A stretch of DNA of 64,000 bases from Oceanobacillus piezotolerans. Its GTDB lineage: Bacteria > Bacillota > Bacilli > Bacillales > Amphibacillaceae. The notes under the pieces were generated by a model, which saw only the letters and a program-made list of their open reading frames with translations, was not told the DNA's origin and searched no databases. The stretch lies in contig NZ_RCHR01000002.1 of NCBI RefSeq assembly GCF_003665065.1, positions 496,001 to 560,000 of the forward strand. The letters run 5' to 3'. The first letter of the stretch is position 1; each line of letters starts with the position of its first letter. Shown here in pieces: positions 34,311-43,064 of the stretch. A program made the position numbers and the translations under genes.

Positions 34311-35228
34311 ATGCACTATCCAATTGTAATGTTCGGAAACAAAGAAACGACAAGATATATGCTTGAATTCATTCATAATCAGGTACATCCTATTGACTTA
34401 ATTGTAACAGTTGCAGATGACAAAAAGTCAACCATTTCCGGGTATACTGACCTACAAGCATGTGCTAAAAAATTAGGTGTTCCTGTCTATATTGTTTCTT
34501 CTTATTCATTAAAAGATAAAAAAGATGTGGAGTTTTTTACAAACCATTCCTTTGATTTAGGGATATCAGTTGGGTGGCAGAGAATAATTCCTGCCGAGAT
34601 TCTGGCTCAATTTAAAACGGGATTATTTGGATTTCATGGAAGTGCAGGACATTTGCCGTTTGGAAAGGGACGTTCTCCGCTTAACTGGTCGTTAATTAAA
34701 GGGCATACACGATTTATCAATCATTGCTTTCAATATAGTTCAAAGCCTGATGATGGAAAGATCTTTTCAACTGAAATGTTTGAAATAAATCAATTTGACA
34801 CGATTCAAACACTGCAATATAAGGTACTTCTCGTTGGTAAAAAACAGCTCAGGCAATTAATTGAGAGCTACCAAAACGGTAAGGTTAAATTATTTTCACA
34901 AAGCAAGAATCATACTACATGGTACCCGAAAAGAACACCTGATGATGGAAAAATTGATATAACTGCATCAACCAATGAAATATATAACCTAATTAGAGGA
35001 GTTTCCCATCCATTTCCAGGAGCATTTCTATTAAGTGTTGATCAAAAAAAATTATTCATCTGGGAGGCATATCCTTTTGATCAGCTAATCGATACATTTG
35101 ATTTTTGGGTAGGGGAAGTAATAGAGATGTTTGGTAAAGACGCAGTAGTTAAAACAATTGATGGCTCCATTTTAATTAAAAAATATACCTTTGAGAGGGA
35201 AATAAAAAAGGGAGATTTATTCCACTGA
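34311..35228 (+). CDS. Formyltransferase-fold protein, probable sugar N-formyltransferase
   Basis: A 305-residue protein of the methionyl-tRNA/sugar formyltransferase family. The core segment is FGFHGSAGHLPFGKGRSPLN, followed by WSLIKG, aligning with the N-x-H-x-S/LLP motif: the catalytic His is present but the usual Asn is Gly. A DDGKI segment supplies the expected Asp. The C-terminal part resembles the second domain of sugar formyltransferases. It begins the glycan locus with a deacetylase-like gene 64 bases downstream. Formylation of an amino sugar on a surface glycan is inferred. Confidence 0.75.
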   Translation: MHYPIVMFGNKETTRYMLEFIHNQVHPIDLIVTVADDKKSTISGYTDLQACAKKLGVPVYIVSSYSLKDKKDVEFFTNHSFDLGISVGWQRIIPAEILAQFKTGLFGFHGSAGHLPFGKGRSPLNWSLIKGHTRFINHCFQYSSKPDDGKIFSTEMFEINQFDTIQTLQYKVLLVGKKQLRQLIESYQNGKVKLFSQSKNHTTWYPKRTPDDGKIDITASTNEIYNLIRGVSHPFPGAFLLSVDQKKLFIWEAYPFDQLIDTFDFWVGEVIEMFGKDAVVKTIDGSILIKKYTFEREIKKGDLFH

Positions 35229-35292
35229 AGCAAGGAAAGCCTCTTATTGTTATAGCACATTTATTGAAAAACAGCATAGAGAGGGAATCAAC

Positions 35293-36027
35293 ATGAATTC
35301 ATTTTCATATAAAGAATACATTCATATTCTTGATCTTCTGCAAGATCACTATCCTATAATGGACTATAATGAAGTCGGTGAAGATACAGATCGTTTTGCT
35401 GTCATTCGTCATGATGTTGAGTTTTCGGTAGAAAGAGCATACAAAATGGCAGAACTGGAAGCAAGGAAAGGTATATTTACAAGCTATATGTTTCAAATTA
35501 GAAACAATGCTTATAATACATTTTCCATACAAAATATAAAAATGATTAAAGAAATATATCAGTTAGGACATAAGATAGGACTTCATGTACATTTAGGAAT
35601 GTTAAATGATATAAGCGGATTAAAAAATTATGTAGAATCTGATATAAAGTCAATGGGGAATTTTCTTCATATTCCAATCGATCGATTCTCTTATCACCGA
35701 CCACCCAAGGAAGTATTGCGTAAGGAATTATCACTGGAAAACTATATTAATACGTATGATAAAAAATACTTTGATTTTAAGGAAAACGATCAGGATTTAG
35801 AACATGTGCGCATAAAATATATCGCTGATTCCAAGCATCGTTGGAATTATGGCTATCCATCAGAGGATCTTCTTAAACAATATGCAAAAGTACAGCTTCT
35901 AATCCATCCGTATTCATGGACAGAGGAAGGGTATGAAAGTCAGAAGAATTTTGAAGAACTGATTAAGGAAAAAGAAAGTATTTTTAGAAATACGTTGAAA
36001 AGTGAAACGAAACATTATAAAGAGTAA
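35293..36027 (+). CDS. Polysaccharide deacetylase-like (NodB-fold) protein
   Basis: A 244-residue cytosolic-looking protein without signal peptide. FAVIRHDVEFSVERA and GLHVHLGM resemble the metal-binding D-H-H strands of NodB-fold deacetylases; YHRPP and LIHPYSW complete a likely active site. It starts at ATG 35293 behind GAGAGGG. Paired with the formyltransferase, it may remove an N-acetyl group before N-formylation. The substrate is unknown, and the pairing is the main support. Confidence 0.65.
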   Translation: MNSFSYKEYIHILDLLQDHYPIMDYNEVGEDTDRFAVIRHDVEFSVERAYKMAELEARKGIFTSYMFQIRNNAYNTFSIQNIKMIKEIYQLGHKIGLHVHLGMLNDISGLKNYVESDIKSMGNFLHIPIDRFSYHRPPKEVLRKELSLENYINTYDKKYFDFKENDQDLEHVRIKYIADSKHRWNYGYPSEDLLKQYAKVQLLIHPYSWTEEGYESQKNFEELIKEKESIFRNTLKSETKHYKE

Positions 36028-36028
36028 A

Positions 36029-36071
36029 AAGGAGGCAGTCCGAAAGAGTAGTTCTTAAGGACTGTCTCCTT
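36029..36071. terminator. Bidirectional terminator between the deacetylase-like gene and the first small glycosyltransferase
   Basis: AAGGAGGCAGTCC and GGACTGTCTCCTT pair over 13 bases with one wobble, then TTTTTT. Convergent genes end on both sides. Confidence 0.85.
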
Positions 36072-36073
36072 TT

Positions 36074-36769
36074 TTATAATGGTTTTGTTACGAATGACTT
36101 GTAATCTTCTATTTTGCCAACCTCTTCGGTAAATCTTTTTATTTCTCTGTCGGAGATTTGCCATGTATGTGAATTTACATCTGCTCTTCTTATTACAGTA
36201 TAATTATATCTATCAGTAGAGTATATTTTAAACCCTTTTTTTACACATTCTCGTTGGAACACCGAATCATAGTTGACTTCATCGCTTGAAAATTGAACTG
36301 TATTAAAAACTTCTTTTCTAAACATAAGGCTCGAGTCTGTAACTTTATCTACATTTGTATTTTGACTATTCTTTTTAAAGGATGTTATCATTAGTTTTCT
36401 TTTACCCTCCATATAATAAAAACAATCTCTTTTACCTACGATATGTGCACCTGTTTGATTCATTGCCTGTATTTGCCCTTTTAGATAATAAGGAGAGTAA
36501 TAATCATCATCATCAAATTTGGCAATGATGTGATATTTCGCTTTATAGACGGCAAAATTTTGACATTCCCCTGGTGTGGCTTGTTCTGGCAACTGAAAAA
36601 CAGATACATTTTGGGAATGCTTTGCCCGGTTTTTCCACTTTTTAATATCCATGTCGTCCTTGTTTAATATAATGATTAGTTCTTTTTCATCCCATAATTG
36701 ATTGTCGTAGTTTTCAAACACATTCTCCATATAATAATCCCTTATTGTGCAAGTAATAACTGAAACCAT
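36074..36769 (-). CDS. Small GT-A glycosyltransferase, paralog 1
   Basis: A 231-residue soluble protein with a GT2/GT-A nucleotide-sugar fold. The N-terminal strand is SVITCTIRD, followed by KELIIILNKDDMD. The metal-binding block is AKFDDDDYYSPYYL near residue 85, then VTDSSLMFRKEVF. The C-terminal signature YNYTVIRR...SHTW is shared with four neighbours. It has no membrane helix, so it probably acts in the cytosol on a soluble or membrane-attached acceptor. It starts at ATG 36769 behind AAAGGAAAG. The transferred sugar is unknown. Confidence 0.8.
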   Translation of the reverse strand: MVSVITCTIRDYYMENVFENYDNQLWDEKELIIILNKDDMDIKKWKNRAKHSQNVSVFQLPEQATPGECQNFAVYKAKYHIIAKFDDDDYYSPYYLKGQIQAMNQTGAHIVGKRDCFYYMEGKRKLMITSFKKNSQNTNVDKVTDSSLMFRKEVFNTVQFSSDEVNYDSVFQRECVKKGFKIYSTDRYNYTVIRRADVNSHTWQISDREIKRFTEEVGKIEDYKSFVTKPL

Positions 36770-37043
36770 TTTTTATCTTTCCTTTACTTTTATAATTAAT
36801 AAAGTAGATATTCTATTAGGCTCTTTTCTTAAGTATTGTTGCTTTTCATAGTCTAGGTTGATATATTATTTGTCAAAACAACAAATCTTGTTCGATAGAG
36901 CAAGTAACCGCAAAAAGACTACTCTGATCTACTTTTTGCTTTTGTGTCGAGTAATCGGAGGCACAGTCCCAATCTTTGAGAAAACAGCCTTTTATTATCT
37001 AATAAACATTAAAGATTAGAGGAATAATACATAAAACTTCGAA

Positions 37044-37733
37044 TTAAACGGGTTTGGTTACATAGTCCTTGTAGTTATCCATTTTCCCTAAGTTGTTACA
37101 CATATCTTTTAATATACTATCTTTTATTCCCCAGCTATGGGTTTTTTTATCCTGTCTTCTAACAACAACATAATTTTCCTTACGAGTTGAAAATATTTTT
37201 AAACCATTTGTTCTACATAACTTTTGGAATCGATTATCATAGTAGATGTTGTCTTTAGGAAATGGAATGGAGCTAATAATGTCTTTTCGAAACATGAGAC
37301 TAGAATCCATTACACGATCAACAAATTGGTTTTCTAGGTTAAACTTTGTTGAAAGTAAGGTATTGCTCCCTTCTAAATAATAGTAGCAATCCCTTTTACC
37401 TACAATTGCTGCATTTGTATTTTCCAATGCTTTTAATTGTTCCTCCAAGTAATAAGGTGAATAATAATCATCATCGTCAAATTTAGCTATGATGTTATAT
37501 TTAGCTAAATTTGTACCAAAATTTTGACACTCACCAACTGTGGTTTCTTCAGGTAATTGGAATACTGATACATTATTCGAATTCTTCGCTCTTACTCTCC
37601 ATTTATTAATATCCATTTTGTCGTTGTTTAAGATAATTATTAATTCCTTCTCAACAAAACGTTGATTCTCGTAATTATCAAAAACATTGTCAATCAGATG
37701 GTCTCTTATCGTACAAGTAACTACAGTTACCAT
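37044..37733 (-). CDS. Small GT-A glycosyltransferase, paralog 2
   Basis: A 229-residue paralog with TVVTCTIRDH, KELIIILNNDKMD, the block AKFDDDDYYSPYYL, the tail motif ENYVVVRRQDKKTHSW, and the same ending (DYVTKPV) as paralogs 1 and 3. It follows paralog 3 by 50 bases on the same strand, so the two are probably co-transcribed. AAAGGAGG lies 13 bases before the ATG, which is long. Divergence within the C-terminal half suggests different acceptor or donor specificity. Confidence 0.8.
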   Translation of the reverse strand: MVTVVTCTIRDHLIDNVFDNYENQRFVEKELIIILNNDKMDINKWRVRAKNSNNVSVFQLPEETTVGECQNFGTNLAKYNIIAKFDDDDYYSPYYLEEQLKALENTNAAIVGKRDCYYYLEGSNTLLSTKFNLENQFVDRVMDSSLMFRKDIISSIPFPKDNIYYDNRFQKLCRTNGLKIFSTRKENYVVVRRQDKKTHSWGIKDSILKDMCNNLGKMDNYKDYVTKPV

Positions 37734-37783
37734 AATCGGCGTTCTTCCTCCTTTTTTCGATTGCTTGATTGGTTATCATTTAT

Positions 37784-38479
37784 TTAATCTATAGGTTTTG
37801 TTACATAGGATTTATAGTCTCTTGTTTTTGCAACTACAGAAAATATTCGTTTTAATGTCTTATCGGATATGCCCCAAGTGTGCGTTTCTTTATCCTGTCT
37901 TCTAACAACGGTGTAATTATATTTATCGGTGGAATAAATTTTGAAACCATTTTTTAAGCAGAGCTGTTGAAATTTGTTATCATAACTTTTATTTAAATCT
38001 GGGAATTGTAGCGTTTGAAAAATCTCTTTGCGAAACATAAGGCTGGAATCAGTTACTCTCTCAACAAACTGATTTTCCTGGCCGAAGGTCGTTTCCACTA
38101 ATTTATTTTCGCCTTCCAAATAATAAAAACAGTCCCTTTTACCTACAATATCAGCGTCTGTGTTATGGAAAGCATTAAGTTGTTCTTTGAGATAGTATGG
38201 GGAGTAAAAATCATCATCATCAAATTTGGCAATGATGTTATATTTTGCTTTATGAACGGCAAAATTTTGACATAATCCGGGAGAAGTTTCCTCTGGAAGC
38301 TGAAAAACAGAAACATTATGATAGTTGGATGCTCGTTCTTTCCACATGGCTAAATCCATATCGTCTTTATTTAAAATAATGATTAATTCCTTCTCTTCCT
38401 CAATCTTCTGACTTCCAAAATTATGAAATACTTCTTCAATGAAGTGGTCTCTAATGGTACAGGTTATCACTGAAATCAT
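37784..38479 (-). CDS. Small GT-A glycosyltransferase, paralog 3
   Basis: A 231-residue paralog, closest to paralog 1 by eye: SVITCTIRDHF, KELIIILNKDDMD, AKFDDDDFYSPYYL, VTDSSLMFRKEIF and YNYTVVRRQDKETHTW. The start was set at ATG 38479, seven bases after AAAGGAG; a TTG two codons upstream is in frame but too close to the site. It is first of the two-gene leftward unit with paralog 2. Confidence 0.8.
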   Translation of the reverse strand: MISVITCTIRDHFIEEVFHNFGSQKIEEEKELIIILNKDDMDLAMWKERASNYHNVSVFQLPEETSPGLCQNFAVHKAKYNIIAKFDDDDFYSPYYLKEQLNAFHNTDADIVGKRDCFYYLEGENKLVETTFGQENQFVERVTDSSLMFRKEIFQTLQFPDLNKSYDNKFQQLCLKNGFKIYSTDKYNYTVVRRQDKETHTWGISDKTLKRIFSVVAKTRDYKSYVTKPID

Positions 38480-38954
38480 CCACAAACTCCTTTCTTACGC
38501 CTGAACTATATCTTGCATTCTTTTTATAGGAGGTTAACTGTCTTAACACCCTCCACTTCAGGAATTCGAGGAGAATTTAAGAATAGTAAGTGGGGGAAGC
38601 AGCAAATAAAAGCTCGATTCGTTCAAAGGCCTGCGGGTCTCTCTTTGTGGTACTAACAGTCACGAGGGCAAGATCCTCGATAGATTGAAAGTTCCCTTCA
38701 TTGTATGGAATAGAAAAGGAATGTTATAGGCTAGAGCATGCGAAAAGGGGAGATTGATGAAAAAATCTATAATAAAAAAAGGATGTAAGTAGTTTTTAGA
38801 TAATAAATTACCTTGTAACATATTGCTATCTAAGTTACATGCCCTTACAAGCTAAAGTATAGATACATACATTAATAATTAGTAGAAGATACAATTCTGT
38901 TACAAACCCGTATGCTAAAAGGAACATAAAATATTAGTTTGGAGGTATAGAAAA
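38480..38954. other. 475-base gap between divergent glycosyltransferase units
   Basis: No gene is seen. The right end carries a sigma-K-like promoter (38906-38933). A weak GGAGG...CCTCC inverted repeat lies near 38528. No CATA-type promoter is found for the leftward unit. Confidence 0.4.
38906..38933 (+). promoter_or_regulatory. Sigma-K-like promoter of the large glycosyltransferase gene
   Basis: AC (38906-38907), a 17-base spacer and CATAAAATA (38925-38933) match the sigma-K consensus AC-N16/17-CATAnnnTA fully. The site is about 20 bases before the start codon. Confidence 0.55.
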
Positions 38955-40172
38955 TTGCCTAAAAAAGTGAAAAAGAAAAAAAACAATCAAATTAAAGTTA
39001 GCTTAATCATGCCTTCCTATAATAAATTCCCTCTTAATTTAATGTCATTGTATTCCCTCGAAAACCAAACTTTTAACTTAGATGAAATGGAAGTTATCTT
39101 TATTGATGATGCATCAACAGATGATACCTCTACCATTCCTGAGAATAATAATTTCTCCTTTCATTTTAAATATATTAGAAAAGAAGAAAATCAAGGAAGA
39201 GCTAAGGTAAGAAATGCCGGTATCTTAGCAGCACAAGGAGAGCTTATTATATTTTTGGATGCTGAAATGCTCGCAGACCCTAGACTGGTAGAAAACCATT
39301 GGCTACACCATCAACAAAAAGATAACCTTATAATTACAGGGGCTATGCATTACAAAGCGGTGTACTCCTTTATATTTCCAGAATTTAATCGAAAACAGAT
39401 AAGGGATATTCAAACGCTTACGACAAGAATGAAACGTTTTTCCAGGAGGTTAAATATATATGAATCGCGCAGGAAAAATGATGCACCATTCGAACTAATA
39501 ACGAAAGAAGATATTCAACAGCAATCATACAATAATCTTGTAATTGAAAAAAGGTTTTTCGCTGTTGAAGTGGTTGAAAATTTCGGTAATGATTTAGAAG
39601 GCTTCCAATTTCCATGGATGGCTTTCTTGACCGGCAATGTTTCATTAAGGAAGGACCTTTTAGATAAAGCTGGGCTGTTTAATGAGAAATTTGTGGGTTA
39701 TGGTTATGAAGATTGGGAATTAGGATACCGTTTATATAAGGCAGGAGGAATATACTGTGCAAGTGATAAAGTAACTAGCTATCATCAGGAGCATCCGATT
39801 TCTTATAATAAATGGCATGAAGCTACCAAAAATTTCTATTTATTCACCCAACTCCATCCTGAAATTGAAGTATTAATAATGGGGTTAGAAATTGCAAGAA
39901 TTACAGATCTATTAACCATGAATGCGATTCTTAAGGAGTATAAATCACTTGAACAAGTATATCCAAATCAGTTTTCCACATTTAAAGCAGATTTTTATTC
40001 ATTATTACAGACTGTTGCTCTATTTTTAAAGATAGATTTAAAACACAAAGGGATTTTAAATGCAACAGGCATTGAAATTAGTGAGAAAACCCATAAAGAA
40101 ATAAGTGAAATAAAGCAATTAGGAGATTACAATCATCTCGTTACTATATTTGAAAAACTTATTTCATCGTAA
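38955..40172 (+). CDS. Family 2 glycosyltransferase, two-part GT-A protein
   Basis: A 405-residue protein starting at TTG 38955 nine bases after GGAGG. The GT-A domain has KVSLIMPSYNKFPLNLMSLY, VIFIDDASTDDTS, the KVRNAG motif and DxD-like LIIFLDAEML. The second half has LTGNVSLRKDLLDKAGLFNE, then GYGYEDWELGYRLYKAG, as in the galactosyltransferase 7-C region of polymerising transferases, and a helical C-terminus of about 130 residues. No membrane helix is seen. It is cotranscribed with paralog 4, 17 bases downstream. It probably assembles the glycan that the small paralogs extend. Confidence 0.85.
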   Translation: MPKKVKKKKNNQIKVSLIMPSYNKFPLNLMSLYSLENQTFNLDEMEVIFIDDASTDDTSTIPENNNFSFHFKYIRKEENQGRAKVRNAGILAAQGELIIFLDAEMLADPRLVENHWLHHQQKDNLIITGAMHYKAVYSFIFPEFNRKQIRDIQTLTTRMKRFSRRLNIYESRRKNDAPFELITKEDIQQQSYNNLVIEKRFFAVEVVENFGNDLEGFQFPWMAFLTGNVSLRKDLLDKAGLFNEKFVGYGYEDWELGYRLYKAGGIYCASDKVTSYHQEHPISYNKWHEATKNFYLFTQLHPEIEVLIMGLEIARITDLLTMNAILKEYKSLEQVYPNQFSTFKADFYSLLQTVALFLKIDLKHKGILNATGIEISEKTHKEISEIKQLGDYNHLVTIFEKLISS

Positions 40173-40189
40173 AAAGGGGGTTGCTCAAT

Positions 40190-40879
40190 ATGATTTCAAT
40201 CGTTACAGTAACAATGAGAGATGAATTTTTGGAAAACGTTTTTCAAAACTATGAAAGGCAAAGAGTAGGGAAAAAGGAACTAATTATAGTCCTAAACAAT
40301 GATGAAATGGATATTAAACATTGGAGAATAAAAGCTATAGGTTATCAAAATGTAAGGATTTTCCAATTATCTGAGCAAGTATCGCTGGGGGCTTGTTTGA
40401 ATTTCGCAACCGAAAAAGCACGAGGAGACTATATTGCAAAGTTTGATGATGATGATTATTATGGCCCTTATTATCTTGCTCACATTAAAGAGGAGTTTCA
40501 CAGTCATCCAGATGTATCTGTTGTAGGGAAAACCTGTTATTATTTATATCTTGTAAATAAAAAGGCGCTTCTCTTATTTAAGCCGCATGGAGAGAATCGA
40601 TTTACCGGCTGGGTTGCAGGTGCATCTCTCGTATATAAAAAAGAATTATTTAAAACAATACAATTTGTAGATTTAAACAGAGCGATTGATTGGTATTTTT
40701 TACAGGATTGTAAGAATCATAATATTAAAATTTATTCAACTAATAAAGAAAATTTCGTTATTATACGCAGAGATCCAAAATATCATACATGGAAAAAGGG
40801 AGAAGATGATTTTTTTAATGGCAGTAAATTAATTGCTTTTACAGATGATTATGAATCCATTGTAGCTACAGATAGTTAG
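40190..40879 (+). CDS. Small GT-A glycosyltransferase, paralog 4
   Basis: A 229-residue paralog starting at ATG 40190, nine bases after AAAGGGGG (an in-frame TTG upstream lacks spacing). SIVTVTMRDEF replaces the ITCTIRD of the others. KELIIVLNNDEMD, AKFDDDDYYGPYYL and the tail ENFVIIRRDPKYHTW are kept. The middle (GWVAGASLVYKKELF) differs from the TDSSLMFRKE of paralogs 1-3, so it is a more distant member. It follows the large GT2 in an operon ended by a strong terminator. Confidence 0.8.
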   Translation: MISIVTVTMRDEFLENVFQNYERQRVGKKELIIVLNNDEMDIKHWRIKAIGYQNVRIFQLSEQVSLGACLNFATEKARGDYIAKFDDDDYYGPYYLAHIKEEFHSHPDVSVVGKTCYYLYLVNKKALLLFKPHGENRFTGWVAGASLVYKKELFKTIQFVDLNRAIDWYFLQDCKNHNIKIYSTNKENFVIIRRDPKYHTWKKGEDDFFNGSKLIAFTDDYESIVATDS

Positions 40880-40936
40880 TAAGATAAAAAAATTGGGGTA
40901 ATAGGGTTGAGACAAAATCCAGTGAATCATAAAAAT

Positions 40937-40987
40937 AAGCGGGGTATCTTCATTAATAATGAACCGATGAAGATACCTCGCTTTTTT
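40937..40987 (+). terminator. Terminator after paralog 4
   Basis: AAGCGGGGTATCTTCAT pairs with ATGAAGATACCTCGCTT (17 bases with one wobble), followed by TTTTT. Confidence 0.88.
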
Positions 40988-41169
40988 TAATCTCTATAAC
41001 TTAATTATCAGCAAACAAAAAGGATACCTTCTGATAAAATTAAAGTAACTACACTTTAACTATCGGAGAGATCCTTATGTTTAAAAACTACACCGTCAGA
41101 AAACCTAATTTAGCATAGGTAATGAGAACAATTCAACAAAACATGGTGTTAGGCTCGTTAGGTCCAGTC

Positions 41170-42087
41170 TCATCGACTTTTATAATACTTTATCGTTTCC
41201 TTTAAACCTTCTTCGAGAGTATACTCTGGATTCCAGCCTAACATTTGTTTAGCTTTTGTGTTATCTAATTGGCTGTATCTTATATCTCCGTCTCTTTTCG
41301 GTTTGTATATTGGGGAATTAGAGGAGGACGTAAGATCACAAATCATGGAGTAGAGAGTATTGATGCTTATTTGGTTGTTCGACCCAATATTGATAACCTG
41401 ATTACCTCCTTTAAATAAGGCGAGGTGATTAGCCTTTGCCACATCTTTTACATATACAAAATCTCTTGTCTGCATACCATCACCAAAAATTTGCGGACTT
41501 TTTCCATTTAATAAATGATCAATAAATATAGCTACGACGCCACCTTCTGCTTTAATTGTTTGTCTAGGTCCATATACATTTGCATAACGGAGAATCGTGT
41601 AAGGAAGGCCATAGATTTTGTTGTATAAAGCAATATATTGTTCAGGTGTGTACTTGGATATACCATAGAATGAAAGAGGTGATGCTTTCGTATCCTCTAA
41701 AATATTTGTATTTTTCGTTTCACCATATACCGCACAGGAGGATGCGTAAATAAATTTATTCACTGAGTATTTTTGGCTGTTAGTTAGTAAAGATATGGTT
41801 CCAAGGATGTTAATGCTTGCATCATGTAAAGGATTCAGAATAGATGTTGTTACATCAACCTGTCCTGCCTGATGAATAACAAAATCTGGCAGCTCCTTTT
41901 TGAAAATATTTTCCACTTCTTGATGGTTTGTAATATCTGCATGATAGAACGTAGTATTGGTTGGGATATTATTATTTCCAGTTGATAAATTATCTACTAC
42001 AACAAGCTTATAATTATTATCAGTTAATAGTTCATCAACTATATGGGATCCAATAAAACCTGCTGCACCTGTTATCAGTATTTTCAT
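41170..42087 (-). CDS. NAD-dependent UDP-sugar 4-epimerase (GalE-like)
   Basis: A 305-residue extended SDR protein. The Rossmann loop is TGAAGFIGSHIVDEL. The catalytic Ser is in YASSCAVYG and the YxxxK in FYGISKYTPE. Substrate-site pieces are NVYGPRQ and GDGMQTRDFVYVKDV. It overlaps the preceding epimerase/decarboxylase gene by 4 bases, the third of a coupled three-gene unit. It probably interconverts UDP-Glc/Gal, UDP-GlcNAc/GalNAc or their uronic or pentose forms; which one is not clear. Confidence 0.85.
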   Translation of the reverse strand: MKILITGAAGFIGSHIVDELLTDNNYKLVVVDNLSTGNNNIPTNTTFYHADITNHQEVENIFKKELPDFVIHQAGQVDVTTSILNPLHDASINILGTISLLTNSQKYSVNKFIYASSCAVYGETKNTNILEDTKASPLSFYGISKYTPEQYIALYNKIYGLPYTILRYANVYGPRQTIKAEGGVVAIFIDHLLNGKSPQIFGDGMQTRDFVYVKDVAKANHLALFKGGNQVINIGSNNQISINTLYSMICDLTSSSNSPIYKPKRDGDIRYSQLDNTKAKQMLGWNPEYTLEEGLKETIKYYKSR

Positions 42088-43064
42088 TTCTGTTCCCTAC
42101 CGTCGATTGCGTTTTTATACCATTCAATCGTCTGCTGTAAGCCATCATTAATAGAAGTCGATGGATGGAATTGGAGGAGTTGTTCAGATTTTGTTATATC
42201 TGGAACCCTCTGATTGGTATCCTCATATTTATCTCCATAAACCTCTTCATAAGGAATATGAACAATATCTGAATTAGATTGACACATTTGTTTGATTTTT
42301 TCTGCAAGCTCATTAATAGAGATTTCTTCTGGTCTTCCTATATTGAATACTTCTCCATCCCATTTATTATCTATACATAGAATCGTCCCTTGAATCGTAT
42401 CATCAATATAGGTAAATGATCTCGTCTGCGTACCGTCTCCATACACAGTAATTGGCTGACCCTTAAGTGCCAGCTTGATAAACTTCGGTATGACCATTCC
42501 ATAATCGGATGTTTGTGCTCGAGGACCATAAGCATTAAAATACCTAACAATCGTAACAGGAAGGCCTTTCTCTGCATAGGCAAAACACAAGTGCTCATCT
42601 AGTGCCTTTGCTGTGGCATAGCACCAACGGTTTTTGGAAGTTGGCCCTAATACCCGATCCGACTCCTCTGTATATGGGATTTTCTCATTCTTCCCATAAA
42701 TTTCAGAAGTGGATGCAAATACTACTTTTATCCTTTTAGCATAAGCAATTTCAAGGATATTTCTTGTACCGTCAATGTTTCCCTCAATCACCTTTAATGG
42801 GTCATTCACGAGATTTTTAACACCTAAAACTGCTGCAAGATGAATAACCGCATCACATGAATCCATTAAGTCTATTAGTAAACTGCGATCTAAAATGGAC
42901 CCATGTACAAACGTATGGTTTTCATGTGAAAGAGAAGAATCTAGATATGCTTTTTTACCGGTTGATAAATTATCTAATGATATGATTGAATGTCCCATTG
43001 CAAGAAGTTGCTCGACAAGATGTGAACCAATAAACCCTGCTGCCCCTGTTACTAGAATATTCAT
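42084..43064 (-). CDS. NAD-dependent epimerase/decarboxylase of nucleotide sugars
   Basis: A 326-residue extended SDR protein with TGAAGFIGSHLVEQL, VFASTSEIYG and catalytic YATAK inside VLGPTSKNRWCYATAKALDE. The RWxYxxxK pattern recalls the UDP-glucuronate decarboxylase/ArnA branch, while the rest resembles 4-epimerases. Further motifs are GPRAQTSDYGMVIPKFI and TRSFTYIDDTIQG. It sits between a UDP-sugar dehydrogenase and a 4-epimerase, overlapping both by 4 bases. A route UDP-uronate to UDP-pentose, then epimerisation, is possible. A simple epimerase is the alternative. Confidence 0.8.
   Translation of the reverse strand: MNILVTGAAGFIGSHLVEQLLAMGHSIISLDNLSTGKKAYLDSSLSHENHTFVHGSILDRSLLIDLMDSCDAVIHLAAVLGVKNLVNDPLKVIEGNIDGTRNILEIAYAKRIKVVFASTSEIYGKNEKIPYTEESDRVLGPTSKNRWCYATAKALDEHLCFAYAEKGLPVTIVRYFNAYGPRAQTSDYGMVIPKFIKLALKGQPITVYGDGTQTRSFTYIDDTIQGTILCIDNKWDGEVFNIGRPEEISINELAEKIKQMCQSNSDIVHIPYEEVYGDKYEDTNQRVPDITKSEQLLQFHPSTSINDGLQQTIEWYKNAIDGREQK

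Noticed and set aside
36900-36960. GCAAAAAG...CTTTTTGC hairpin between two glycosyltransferase genes as a terminator
   Set aside because: Neither orientation has a convincing T tract directly after the stem, so I did not list it as a terminator.
41079-41165. ATGTTTAAAAACTAC after GGAGAGATCC, resembling the start of IS1182-type transposases
   Set aside because: The frame stops after 13 codons and no further transposase sequence or terminal repeats are visible; too short to call an insertion sequence.
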